DNA from: SSC4 sp964443225
GTDB taxonomy: Bacteria > Chloroflexota > Anaerolineae > SSC4 > Amarolineaceae
Assembly (NCBI GenBank): GCA_964443225.1
Contig: CAYUCC010000008.1
Location: 1 to 64,000, forward strand
Length of the DNA stretch: 64,000 bases
Reading direction: 5' to 3'
In this document: positions 35,081 through 43,104 of the stretch, in pieces
Layout of the letters: each line of letters opens with the position of its first letter
How positions within the stretch are numbered: position 1 is the first letter of the stretch
Program-made: the position numbers and the translations under genes
The notes under the pieces: generated by a model
What the model was told of the DNA's origin: nothing
Database searches by the model: none
The model's input: only the letters and a program-made list of their open reading frames with translations

Positions 35081-36058
35081 TTAGTCTGCGTAACCGTTTG
35101 GATGCGCCAGGTGCCAGCGCCAGGCGCTTTCGACGATGTCGCGAATATCAGGATAACGCGGAACCCACCCGAGCTCGGCACGAATCTTGTCGCTGCCCGC
35201 CACCAGCACCGCCGGGTCACCGGCCCGCCGCGGACCCATCACCGCCGGAATCGGGTGCCCGGTCACGGCGCGCGCCGTGTCGATGACCTCTTTGACCGTA
35301 AACCCCTGCCCGTTGCCCAGGTTGTAGGTGCGGCTGCCCTGGTCCAGGGCGTGCAGCGCCAGGATGTGGGCCTGCGCCAGGTCAAGGACGTGGATGTAGT
35401 CGCGTGCGCAGGTCCCGTCGCGCGTCGGGTAGTCGTCGCCAAAGATCGTCACGTGATCACGCTGGCCGCGCGCCACCTGGAGCACGATTGGGATCAGGTG
35501 CATTTCGGGGTCGTGGTCCTCACCGCGCGCCGCCGAGGCACCGGCGGCGTTGAAGTAACGCAGCGCGGCGTAACGCAGCCCGTAGATACGGTCCAGCCAG
35601 TGCAGATAGCGCTCCAGGATGAACTTGGATTCGCCGTACGGGCTGCCGGGCACGATCCGTTCGCGTTCCGTGATCGGCATCTGCTCCGGTTCATCGAACA
35701 GGTTGGCCGTCGACGACAGGATGAACCGACGCACGCCGTGTTCGACGGCGCTGTGCAGCAGGTTGAGCCCATTGCTGACATTCTCGCCCAGGTAACGAAA
35801 CGGGTTCTGCATCGACTCACCCACCAGCGTGTACGAGGCAAAATGCATGATCGCATCCGGCTCATGTGCCTCAAACACCTCGTCGATCGCCGCCCGCTCG
35901 GCCAGGTCGCCCTGGACGAACGCCGCCCCCGGATGCACCGCCGCCCGGTGCCCCTGCGACAGGTTGTCGAACACCACGACGGTTTCACCCGCCTCGACCA
36001 GCTGCTCGACCACCACACTCCCAATATACCCGGCCCCCCCGGTCACCAAAACCTTCAT
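35081..36058 (-). CDS. galE: UDP-glucose 4-epimerase
   Basis: This 325-residue short-chain dehydrogenase/reductase starts MKVLVTGGAGYIGS, with the NAD-binding TGGAGYIGS at residues 6-14. The catalytic YxxxK is in SPYGESKFILE, and the family loops YFNAAGA and DGTCARDYIHVLDLA are present. It interconverts UDP-glucose and UDP-galactose for polysaccharide synthesis. The four extra codons upstream (MGGC) are ignored. It is preceded by AAGG-poor sequence and an AATCCAAA-type repeat, so the promoter is not obvious. Confidence 0.93.
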   Translation of the reverse strand: MKVLVTGGAGYIGSVVVEQLVEAGETVVVFDNLSQGHRAAVHPGAAFVQGDLAERAAIDEVFEAHEPDAIMHFASYTLVGESMQNPFRYLGENVSNGLNLLHSAVEHGVRRFILSSTANLFDEPEQMPITERERIVPGSPYGESKFILERYLHWLDRIYGLRYAALRYFNAAGASAARGEDHDPEMHLIPIVLQVARGQRDHVTIFGDDYPTRDGTCARDYIHVLDLAQAHILALHALDQGSRTYNLGNGQGFTVKEVIDTARAVTGHPIPAVMGPRRAGDPAVLVAGSDKIRAELGWVPRYPDIRDIVESAWRWHLAHPNGYAD

Positions 36059-36068
36059 GCATCCTCCC

Positions 36069-36126
36069 AATCCAAAATCAATCCAAAATCAATCCAAAAT
36101 CTAAAATCCAAAATCCAAAATCCAAA
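36069..36126. repeat. AATCCAAA-type short tandem repeat, copy 1
   Basis: About seven units of the pattern (A)ATCCAAAA with variations fill the galE upstream region. The same motif order ATCTAAAATCCAAAATCCAA recurs at 41041-41080. The type is simple, AT-rich and stands out in a high-GC genome. Confidence 0.85.
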
Positions 36127-36261
36127 CCGGCCTGGCAGGAATATTTTAGCCGACAATCAACAATCTGCCAATACAAGCCCGTGGGTCGCTGCTTTGACAC
36201 AAATCGAGATGTCCAGGATAATTCGACCCAGATTCAAGCAAGGAGGAACTTATTCATTCTG

Positions 36262-36801
36262 ATGAGCAAACGTTCTGCGCGGCGCAAAGCCGCACGACAG
36301 AAGCAGGCCATGGCGCAGGGGGGGCAGCCGGCAACGGTTCAAGGCGGGCAGCCAACCTCAGCGGGCAACGGACAGGTGAGCAAACCTGCACCAGCTAAAG
36401 CACCGGCGAATAAGACCCAGAACAGCAAGGCCCAGTCCGGCAAAACACAGGCCAAACAGAAGACCCGTGGCACGCTGCTGACGATTGCCCTGGCCCTGGT
36501 TCTGATCGACGCCATCGTCGGCGCCGTATTGGCCGTGGCTTTCCTGCGACAGGATGATCCCAATCTGCCGCTGCTGTTGACAGCCGCCGGCCTGGTGGCC
36601 CTGCTCGGCGTGGTAGCGGCTGTGGGCCTGTGGTTCTGGAAGAAGTGGGCGCTGGCGCTGTACATCGTGACCGTGCTGGCCAGCATTGGCCTCGGTCTGA
36701 TCGTTATTCCGTCACTCCTGGTAGCTTTCCACGCTTTGATTCCGGTGTTGATCCTGGGTGCGGCATTGTCAGTGGACAAGAAGCTGCCGCTGTTCGAGTG
36801 A
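36262..36801 (+). CDS. hypothetical membrane protein with basic Gln/Lys-rich N-terminus
   Basis: This 179-residue protein starts MSKRSARRKAARQKQ after an AGGAGGAAC site. Residues 1-70 are polar, basic and low in complexity (runs of Gln, Lys, Ala). Four hydrophobic segments follow between residues 72 and 175 (GTLLTIALALVLIDAIVGAV, LLLTAAGLVALLGVVAAVG, ALALYIVTVLASIGLGLIV, LIPVLILGAAL). No known family is recognised. Confidence 0.7.
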   Translation: MSKRSARRKAARQKQAMAQGGQPATVQGGQPTSAGNGQVSKPAPAKAPANKTQNSKAQSGKTQAKQKTRGTLLTIALALVLIDAIVGAVLAVAFLRQDDPNLPLLLTAAGLVALLGVVAAVGLWFWKKWALALYIVTVLASIGLGLIVIPSLLVAFHALIPVLILGAALSVDKKLPLFE

Positions 36802-36840
36802 GGTGGGCAAACCTGCCAGGCGGCGCCTGATTCATAAGAC

Positions 36841-36882
36841 GACACCCACCGGCTCCGGTTTGCACCGGAGCCGGTGGGTGTC
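36841..36882 (+). terminator. 19-bp perfect hairpin after the hypothetical membrane protein
   Basis: Perfect arms of 19 bp (starting GACACCCACCGGCTCCGG) flank a TTGC loop and are followed by ACTTTTG. It starts about 40 bp after the preceding stop and overlaps the likely start of the next gene. It could terminate the first gene and hide the start of the second. Confidence 0.6.
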
Positions 36883-39091
36883 ACTTTTGCTTGCGGTTTG
36901 CCTGCTGGCCGTTACGGGGTGGCTGCCCGGCACCAACACCAGCGACGCAAGTAGCCACCCCGCGGCCCAGGCCGCAGGGTGGTGGCCTGGCACCCACACC
37001 GGCGACGCGAATAGCCACCCTGCGGCCCAGGCTGCGCGCCCTACGCAGATGGCCGGCGCGGCACGCCTGGCCTGGGACATCCAGTGTGCCGACTGTCCCA
37101 AAAACCTCTTCCAGCTCGGCGACCGCAGCCTGCGCCTGGATCACCGGGGGCAGCCGCACATCGCGTACGTTGGCGAGCACGTCACCTATGCCTGGTTCGA
37201 CGGCACCGCCTGGCAGCACACCGTCGTCGCCGATGCACCTGGCACCGTCTACGATTTTTACCAGGCGCCAGCCGCACTGGCCCTCGACGCCGACGGCACA
37301 CCGCACCTGGCTTATCTCAACCCCAACAACACCGCGCTGCTCTATGCCCGGCGAACCAGCGACGGCTGGGACGTACAGACCGTCGAGACCGCCGCACCGG
37401 GCCGCAGAATCTTCTACGAAACGAGCCTCGAGCTGGATGCTGCCGGCCGCCCACACCTCAGCTACAGCAGCCACGGTGTACTCAAATATGCCACCCTGGC
37501 GGCTGGTACCTGGCAGGTGCAAACCATCGACAACGCCGGCTGGTCCGAGATGTACATCTCGCTGGCGCTCGATGCCGGGGGCGCGCCGCACGTGGCCTAC
37601 TTCAACGTCCTGCCCGCCGGCGGGCGCATGAAGTACGCGCGTTGGAATGGTGACCATTGGCAGGTCGAAGTCATCGACGATTCCGCCTACCTGGGCGAGT
37701 TCAACTCGTTGACCCTCGACAACGCCGGCAACCCACACGTCAGCTACCTGGACTATGAAAGCAGCCAGTTGAAGTACGCCCGGCGCACAAGCAGCGGCTG
37801 GGCGATCGAAGTTGTCGATAACTCACGCTGGTGGGGCGGCTTTACGTCGATCGCCGTCGATGCCGCGGGACGTCCGGCCATCACGTACACGGGGCCTGAT
37901 AGTGACGCGCGTTATGCCACGCGGGTTGCCGGCACCTGGCACATCCGGCCCATCGAGGACAATGTCTGGTACACGTCACTGGCCCTGGACGGCCAGGGTG
38001 ACCCCTTCGTTGCCTACTACGCCTGGGACATCCGGGGTCTGAAGGTGGCGCACTGGATGGGTGATCGATGGAACAAAACGGCAGTAGACCGTGTGCCTGA
38101 CGTGGGGCAGCACACGTCCCTGGCCCTTGATGACCTGGGTCGCGCCCACGTCAGCTACGTAGACCGGGCTGGCGGCTGGCTCAAGGTGGCGCAGCGCAGC
38201 GGCCGGCAGTGGGAAGTGCACACACTCGAAACAATCGGTCCGGACGGTGGATTCACCGACATCGCCCTGCGTGACCGCAACACACCGCTGATTGCCTATT
38301 ATGATGGAAACCAGCAGGACCTGCGGCTGGCCGAGCGGACACCGGGCGGCTGGATCACCCAGACGGTCGACAGTACCGGTGACGTCGGCGCGTACGCATC
38401 ACTCGTCCTCGATGGCGATGCGCGGCCCATCGTGGCCTATGCCGACCGCACCCGCGGTGATCTCAAGCTGGCGCGCTGGACCGGCAGCGCCTGGACGCAC
38501 GAGATCGTCGACGAGGCAGGGGACGTGGGCACGTTCGTCTCCCTGGCGCGGGACGCTGCGGGCCGCCTGCACGTCAGTTACTACGACCGCGGCCAGGGTG
38601 ACCTCAAGGTCGCTCACGGCGGTGATGGCGGCTGGGTGGTCGAGACCGTCGACCGCGCCGGGGACGTTGGCCTATACACCTCACTGGCGCTCGATGCCGC
38701 GGGCGCACCGGTCGTCAGCTATTACGACCGGACGCAGGGTGACCTCAAGGTGGCGCAGCAGGTGAACGGCGAGTGGCTCGTCGAGACGGTGGATCATGCG
38801 GGCGATGTGGGATTGTACACCACGCTGGCGATGGATCACCAGGGGAGTCCGGTGATTGCTTACTATCGCAGCACCGGCGGCGGGCTCAAGGTGGCGCGCC
38901 AGACCGGCGGTGCATGGGTAACCGAGGACGTCGTGGCGCGGTGGGCGGTGGGCGCCTACCCGTCGCTGGCGCTCGATGCGCAGGACAACCTGCACATCAG
39001 CTTCTACGATGGGGACTTCCGCGATCTGAACTATGCCACCAGCCTGCCGGTGCGGCGGTTTTTGCCCTTTGCGGTTCGATCGAGGGACTGA
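36860..39091 (+). CDS. large secreted beta-propeller-like repeat protein
   Basis: This protein is about 743 residues. The start is uncertain: TTG at 36860 gives a good signal peptide (HRSRW, then VSLLLAVCLLAVTGWL), GTG at 36878 is an alternative, and the ATG at 36758 lies in the preceding gene. The mature protein has about twelve units of roughly 45-50 residues with the pattern SLALD..G.PHVSYYD...LKVA....G.W..E.VD..GDVG.Y, typical of beta-propeller or sialidase-like repeats. A 20-residue segment near the N-terminus is duplicated in tandem (36917-37036). The function is unknown; an extracellular binding role is likely from the fold type. Confidence 0.75.
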   Translation: MHRSRWVSLLLAVCLLAVTGWLPGTNTSDASSHPAAQAAGWWPGTHTGDANSHPAAQAARPTQMAGAARLAWDIQCADCPKNLFQLGDRSLRLDHRGQPHIAYVGEHVTYAWFDGTAWQHTVVADAPGTVYDFYQAPAALALDADGTPHLAYLNPNNTALLYARRTSDGWDVQTVETAAPGRRIFYETSLELDAAGRPHLSYSSHGVLKYATLAAGTWQVQTIDNAGWSEMYISLALDAGGAPHVAYFNVLPAGGRMKYARWNGDHWQVEVIDDSAYLGEFNSLTLDNAGNPHVSYLDYESSQLKYARRTSSGWAIEVVDNSRWWGGFTSIAVDAAGRPAITYTGPDSDARYATRVAGTWHIRPIEDNVWYTSLALDGQGDPFVAYYAWDIRGLKVAHWMGDRWNKTAVDRVPDVGQHTSLALDDLGRAHVSYVDRAGGWLKVAQRSGRQWEVHTLETIGPDGGFTDIALRDRNTPLIAYYDGNQQDLRLAERTPGGWITQTVDSTGDVGAYASLVLDGDARPIVAYADRTRGDLKLARWTGSAWTHEIVDEAGDVGTFVSLARDAAGRLHVSYYDRGQGDLKVAHGGDGGWVVETVDRAGDVGLYTSLALDAAGAPVVSYYDRTQGDLKVAQQVNGEWLVETVDHAGDVGLYTTLAMDHQGSPVIAYYRSTGGGLKVARQTGGAWVTEDVVARWAVGAYPSLALDAQDNLHISFYDGDFRDLNYATSLPVRRFLPFAVRSRD
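36917..37036 (+). repeat. 60-bp in-frame tandem duplication at the N-terminus of the propeller protein
   Basis: Two 60-bp units (36917-36976 and 36977-37036) encode GWLPGTNTSDASSHPAAQAA and a variant with GWWPGTHTGDAN. They lie just after the signal segment. Confidence 0.85.
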
Positions 39092-39172
39092 GTCTGCCAG
39101 CGCGCGAAGCGCTTGCACCAGGCTGGTACGTTGGGCGTCTTCATCGACGTAAAGGCGAATGGATTCAGGCAT
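39092..39172 (-). pseudogene. truncated DUF5615 toxin-like gene (N-terminal 27 codons only)
   Basis: The frame starting at 39172 reads MPESIRLYVDEDAQRTSLVQ and then ALRALAD, the characteristic N-terminal strand and helix of DUF5615 (PIN-like) proteins. It then runs antisense into the propeller gene and loses similarity. Its start overlaps the end of the DUF433 gene, as in intact DUF433-DUF5615 pairs (compare 58606-59578). The toxin partner has therefore lost about three-quarters of its length. Confidence 0.7.
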
Positions 39173-39449
39173 TGATGTTACGACCTTGCCGCGCGATCAG
39201 TACCAGTTCTGAATCAGCGCGTATGTCGGATTCGATTTCCTCCGTGTGCAAATGGTAGTAGGCAAGCGCGGCATATACCTGGGCCAGACTCAATGGCAAT
39301 TCGATGGTGATGTCCTCTGGACTATAGCCCTGTTTGTACATGATGGCGAGGGCACGCACTGTAGTGCCTGTGCCAGCAAGGACAGGTCGTCCGTTGTGAA
39401 TGCTGGGAGTCTTCACGATCAACTCATCGAGTGTTCTGGTTGCTAACAT
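39165..39449 (-). CDS. DUF433-family antitoxin-like protein, orphaned
   Basis: This 94-residue protein starts MLATRTLDELIVKTPSIHNG, with AGAGGA seven bases upstream; a GTG at 39485 is an alternative. The sequence NGRPVLAGTGTTVRALAIMY, then a helix-turn-helix-like stretch YSPEDITIELPLSLAQVYAA and LAYYHLHTEEIE, is diagnostic of DUF433. These proteins are paired with DUF5615 putative toxins. Here the partner is reduced to its first 27 codons, so this gene is probably a surviving antitoxin. Confidence 0.82.
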   Translation of the reverse strand: MLATRTLDELIVKTPSIHNGRPVLAGTGTTVRALAIMYKQGYSPEDITIELPLSLAQVYAALAYYHLHTEEIESDIRADSELVLIARQGRNINA

Positions 39450-39565
39450 GGTTCTGTCCTCTGCAAGTTGTATGGTCAATGGCACTGTTCGATTGTGGGA
39501 ATGTTACCGTAAGAATAGGTAATTAGCAAGCATGGTGAACCCCCACTCTCTTATCACGGCAGCCG

Positions 39566-39757
39566 ATGTGGCTACTACCCTCTTTGATGGCACACGTATC
39601 CAAAAGAGAAGCAGAAACCATCCTCCGTCGTTACACCGATCAGGATTTCAGCTACGCTGACGCAGTGAGCTTTGCCGTTATGCATGCACAGAACATCACG
39701 GAAGTGTTTGGCTTCGACGGTCACTTCCGCATCATGGGATTCGTCTTGCTGCCGTAG
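39566..39757 (+). pseudogene. C-terminal remnant of a PIN-domain (VapC-like) toxin
   Basis: The translated segment REAETILRRYTDQDFSYADA and VSFAVMHAQNITEVFGFDGHF ends MGFVLLP. This matches only the C-terminal third of VapC-type PIN proteins (TDQDFSYADAVSF carries the usual third acidic residue, FGFD the fourth). No N-terminal part with the first Asp is visible upstream, so it is a decayed remnant. It lies next to another broken toxin-antitoxin module. Confidence 0.7.
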
Positions 39758-39779
39758 GCACCAGCCATCGTGTTCTCTG

Positions 39780-40943
39780 CTACCGCTCCTTCCATATGAA
39801 CCTTGCCTGGGCCGTCGAGTCGGGGAACATCTCCAGCACCTTGTTGCCCGGCCCCTGCAAGTAGCAGCGCCAGCTGCGGTAGAGTGTCGGCATCTGGCAC
39901 TGGCGGGCGGTATCGAAGGCGAACTCGGGTGCCAGGGCCCAACCCAACCGCTGGCGCACCCGTTCGGCTGAGCCCACGTCGAAGCCGCCCAGCCCCTCCA
40001 ACTCATCACGCCAGAGCATTCCAAACCCGCTGACCGGTTCGTACAACCCGGGCGGCGGTGTTTCGCCGACGCGGTTATCAGGTGACGCGCCCGGTTTGAG
40101 CTGCGCGGGGCCGATGAGCATCTCCATGGTGGGCAGCTCGCCCGGCGCCGGCTCGTAGAACACGTAAAAGGTGTCGCTGGCCTCGATCCACACCATGAAC
40201 CCGTGTTCGAAATACTGCGCGGCAGCCGCCGACCGCTGCGGCGACGTTTCCGGGCAGCGCGGCGGCGGGTTGGCGAAGAACCAGTCGCGCCAGCCGTTGC
40301 ACAGCAGCCGCACCGGCTGCACCGACCAGGCAAACTGGTCCCCCGTTGTGACCATCAGCCCCAAACCATCGTAGGCGACCGTGTCTTCCGTGCTGGTAAA
40401 TTCCATGCGGCCCGTCAGCGGCACCGGCATGCAGCGGCTTTCCCACGGCCGGCCGGCGATGGGGCAAATCTGGGCGCGCTCCCCGACCGCCTGCCAGGTG
40501 AGGGTCAGGCGCTCGCCCAGCGTCTGCGTCGTGGTCGGCACCACGCTGAACGAGATCACACGCGGCGCGGCCGGCGGCGGTGTATTGGTGGGGCGCGGTA
40601 CGAGGGTGGGCGTGCGGGTGGCTGTCGCAGCGGTGGTCGGCGTTGCGGTGGGATCGGCCTGGGTCGGCGTCGCGGTCGGGCTCTCCAGGGTGGGGGTTGC
40701 CGTGTTGGTGATTGCGGTGGGGATGTCGGTGGCTGCCGTTTTGACCGCGGCGGTGGCGGAGGCCGTCGTGGCGGTCGCTGTCGGGCTGGCCACCACGATA
40801 GTGGCCGGCTGAGTTGGCACCGCCGTGGCCGTTTGGTTTGGTGGCGCAGTCGCTGTCATACCTGGTGTGGCCGGCGGTCCACCACAGGCCACGAGCAGCA
40901 GCAGACCAACCAGGCTGGCGACGGGCAGGTGTAGGCGTTGCAT
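39780..40943 (-). CDS. hypothetical lipoprotein with Thr/Pro-rich linker
   Basis: This protein is about 387 residues. Of the two adjacent ATGs, the second (40943) has better spacing from the AGGAGG site. The signal peptide ends in a lipobox (LLLLVACGG), so the protein is probably lipid-anchored outside the membrane. A low-complexity Thr/Ala/Pro linker (about residues 25-125) leads to a folded domain with RVISFSVVPTTTQTLGERLT, PIAGRPWESRCMPVPL and six or more Cys residues, likely disulfide-bonded. I do not recognise the domain. Confidence 0.7.
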   Translation of the reverse strand: MQRLHLPVASLVGLLLLVACGGPPATPGMTATAPPNQTATAVPTQPATIVVASPTATATTASATAAVKTAATDIPTAITNTATPTLESPTATPTQADPTATPTTAATATRTPTLVPRPTNTPPPAAPRVISFSVVPTTTQTLGERLTLTWQAVGERAQICPIAGRPWESRCMPVPLTGRMEFTSTEDTVAYDGLGLMVTTGDQFAWSVQPVRLLCNGWRDWFFANPPPRCPETSPQRSAAAAQYFEHGFMVWIEASDTFYVFYEPAPGELPTMEMLIGPAQLKPGASPDNRVGETPPPGLYEPVSGFGMLWRDELEGLGGFDVGSAERVRQRLGWALAPEFAFDTARQCQMPTLYRSWRCYLQGPGNKVLEMFPDSTAQARFIWKER

Positions 40944-41040
40944 CATGCTCCTCCTCGACCAACGTAAAATGCCGGCTGCATGACCATTATAATCCAACAG
41001 CATCCAGCAGCCCAAGCTGGAAGTAAGGCCCAGCACCGGC

Positions 41041-41080
41041 CCAAAATCCAAATCCAAATCTAAAATCCAAAATCCAAAAT
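41041..41080. repeat. AATCCAAA-type short tandem repeat, copy 2
   Basis: Units of ATCCAAA/ATCTAAAA occupy the gap between the lipoprotein gene and comM. The core shared with the 36069-36126 copy is at least 20 bp long. Confidence 0.85.
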
Positions 41081-41081
41081 T

Positions 41082-42617
41082 CTACGTCCCCTGCCGCGGG
41101 CGGTATTGAATCGCCTCGGCCAGGTGGGCGGTTTCGATGTGGGGGCTGGCGGCGAGGTCGGCGATGGTACGGCCGAGTTTGAGGATGCGGTGGTAGGCGC
41201 GGGCGCTGAGTTGGAGCTGGCGCATGGCAGCGCGTAAGAGGGCGCGGCCGCTGTGGTCGACGGTGCAAAAGGCGCGGACCTCGTTGGGTCCCATGTCGGC
41301 GTTGCAGGTGAGGTGGGGTTTGCCTTTGAAGCGGTCACCCTGGCGTTGACGGGCGGTTTCGACGCGGGCACGCACGGTGCGTGACGGTTCTCCCTGGCGG
41401 TCGTCGGTCAGTTTGTCGAAGTCGACCGGCGGCACCTGGACGTGGATGTCGATGCGGTCGAGCAGCGGACCCGAGATGCGGTGCTGGTAGCGGGCGATCA
41501 TGGCCGAGGAGCAGGTACATTCCACCGTGGGGTGACCGTAATAACCGCAGGGGCAGGGATTGAGCGCGCCGATGAGCATGAAGTTGGCGGGGAAAGTCAG
41601 GCTGCCCTGGGCGCGTGCGATCGTCACCACGTGGTCTTCGAGCGGCTGGCGCAGGACTTCGAGGGTGCGGGTGTCGAATTCGGGCAGCTCGTCGAGGAAG
41701 AGCACACCGCGATGGGCCAGGCTGATCTCACCCGGGCGCGGCCAACGTCCACCGCCAACCAGGCCGGCGTGGCTGATCGTATGGTGGGGCGCGCGAAACG
41801 GGCGCTGGCGGATGAGCGGCACACCGCTGCTGTTCTGCAGCAGGTCGCCCACCGAGTAAATGCGCGTGATGTCGAGCGCTTCGCTGAGCGTGAGGCGCGG
41901 CAGGATCGAAGGAATGGCGCGCGCAATTAGGGTTTTGCCGGCGCCGGGGGGGCCGGCCATCAGCACGTTGTGCCCGCCGGAAGCGGCGACTTCGATCGCG
42001 CGTTTGATGTGTTCCTGGCCGCGGATATCGGCAAAGTCGAAGGGGTAGGTCACTTCCATCTCTTCTTCGGCAAAGGCCAGGCGGGCGGTGTAGGGGCGGA
42101 TGCGCAGGGTGCCGTTGAGGTGGGCGACAACCGCGTTGAGCGAATCGACCGGCAGCACGGTAAGTGAGTCGATCAGGGCGGCTTCGGGGGCGTCGGCCTG
42201 GGGGACGTAGAGGCAGCGGATGCCGCGTTCGGCGGCGAGGGCAGCCATGGGCAGCACACCGTTGATGTGACGGACCTCGCCGTCGAGGCCCAGCTCACCC
42301 ACGACCATGCTCTGGTCGAGGCTGTCGACCGGGATCTGGCGGGTAGCGGCCAGGATCGCCAGGGCAATGGGAAGGTCGTAGGCGGGTCCCTCTTTGCGCA
42401 GGTCGGCGGGGGCCAGGCTGATGGTGAGGCGGGTGCCGGGGAAGTGGAAGCCGGAGTTCATGATCGCGCTGCGCACGCGCTCGCCGGCCTCGCGGATTGC
42501 GGCGTCGGGCAGGCCGACGATGGTGACTTTGGGGAGGCCGGCGGTGATGTCGACCTCGACGGCGATGACTGCGCCTTCCAGTCCGATCAATGCACAACTC
42601 GTGACGCGCGCCAGCAT
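41082..42617 (-). CDS. comM: ComM/YifB-family Mg-chelatase-like AAA ATPase
   Basis: This 511-residue protein is the usual length. It has an N-terminal Lon-protease-like S5 domain (LARVTSCALIGLEGAVIAVE, then FHFPGTRLTISLAPADLRKEG), an AAA core with Walker A AGPPGAGKTLIAR and Walker B GVLFLDELPEF, a Cys-rich finger (NPCPCGYYG and CTCS), and a C-terminal Mg_chelatase_C helical domain (SARAYHRILKLGRTIADL). ComM is a hexameric helicase that promotes branch migration during natural transformation. It is a single gene here. Confidence 0.95.
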   Translation of the reverse strand: MLARVTSCALIGLEGAVIAVEVDITAGLPKVTIVGLPDAAIREAGERVRSAIMNSGFHFPGTRLTISLAPADLRKEGPAYDLPIALAILAATRQIPVDSLDQSMVVGELGLDGEVRHINGVLPMAALAAERGIRCLYVPQADAPEAALIDSLTVLPVDSLNAVVAHLNGTLRIRPYTARLAFAEEEMEVTYPFDFADIRGQEHIKRAIEVAASGGHNVLMAGPPGAGKTLIARAIPSILPRLTLSEALDITRIYSVGDLLQNSSGVPLIRQRPFRAPHHTISHAGLVGGGRWPRPGEISLAHRGVLFLDELPEFDTRTLEVLRQPLEDHVVTIARAQGSLTFPANFMLIGALNPCPCGYYGHPTVECTCSSAMIARYQHRISGPLLDRIDIHVQVPPVDFDKLTDDRQGEPSRTVRARVETARQRQGDRFKGKPHLTCNADMGPNEVRAFCTVDHSGRALLRAAMRQLQLSARAYHRILKLGRTIADLAASPHIETAHLAEAIQYRPRQGT

Positions 42618-42802
42618 AGGCCCTCCTGGGGTGTGTGGTTATGGAGGATAACGAATTTGGCGGCGATTTTTTCGCGTGGACGGCGAATGGGTGCGAATTG
42701 TTGTGGATCGACCGCGAATTGGCGCCAATGGGCGCTAATTTGTGGGGGTGTGTGGGAAGAGGGTAGGGGTTTTGCTGCCGCGTGATTGTTGGTTGGCTGC
42801 GG

Positions 42803-42832
42803 TTGCGTTTTTGAAACCAACCATGTTATAAT
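42803..42832 (+). promoter_or_regulatory. promoter of the candidate small RNA
   Basis: TTGCGT and a perfect TATAAT are separated by 18 bases. Transcription would start at about 42839, with no convincing protein frame downstream. Confidence 0.6.
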
Positions 42833-42838
42833 CTTTGT

Positions 42839-43013
42839 CGTATGGTATGCGCACCCCGCCGGGATTTGCTCCGTGGGTGGGGTGTCATGGTGCTCGATGC
42901 CCCGTTGGAGACCCAGGAGCCAGCCATGTTGATTGGTAATCCGCCCGATGATAGATTCCAGACACGACAGATGACTGCCGTGGCCCGCGCGTATGCGCCG
43001 GCCACGGTTTTTT
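42839..43013 (+). ncRNA. candidate free-standing structured small RNA, about 175 nt
   Basis: The interval is bounded by a sigma70-type promoter and an excellent intrinsic terminator (42978-43013: stem CCGTGGCC/GGCCACGG, inner GCGC/GCGC, GTAT loop, T6). Inside are two further hairpins: 42851-42885 (GCACCCCGCC with GGTGGGGTGT) and 42886-42928 (CATGG...CCATG with GCTC/GAGC). The genes on either side are on the minus strand, so it is not a leader of either. No known RNA family was recognised. 6S RNA has a similar length, but its long closing stem was not found. Confidence 0.55.
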
Positions 43014-43104
43014 ATTCGGCGGTAGCCGAGCTTCATCGGACTGTCCCTTGCCGGTAGGTCGCGGCAACACTCACCCTGTGAAAGCGCCACGCGGTGGTAG
43101 GTGA

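Noticed and set aside
42839..43013. Identification of the small RNA as 6S RNA or SRP RNA
   Set aside because: The long closing stem and central bubble of 6S RNA and the conserved SRP tetraloop region were not found.
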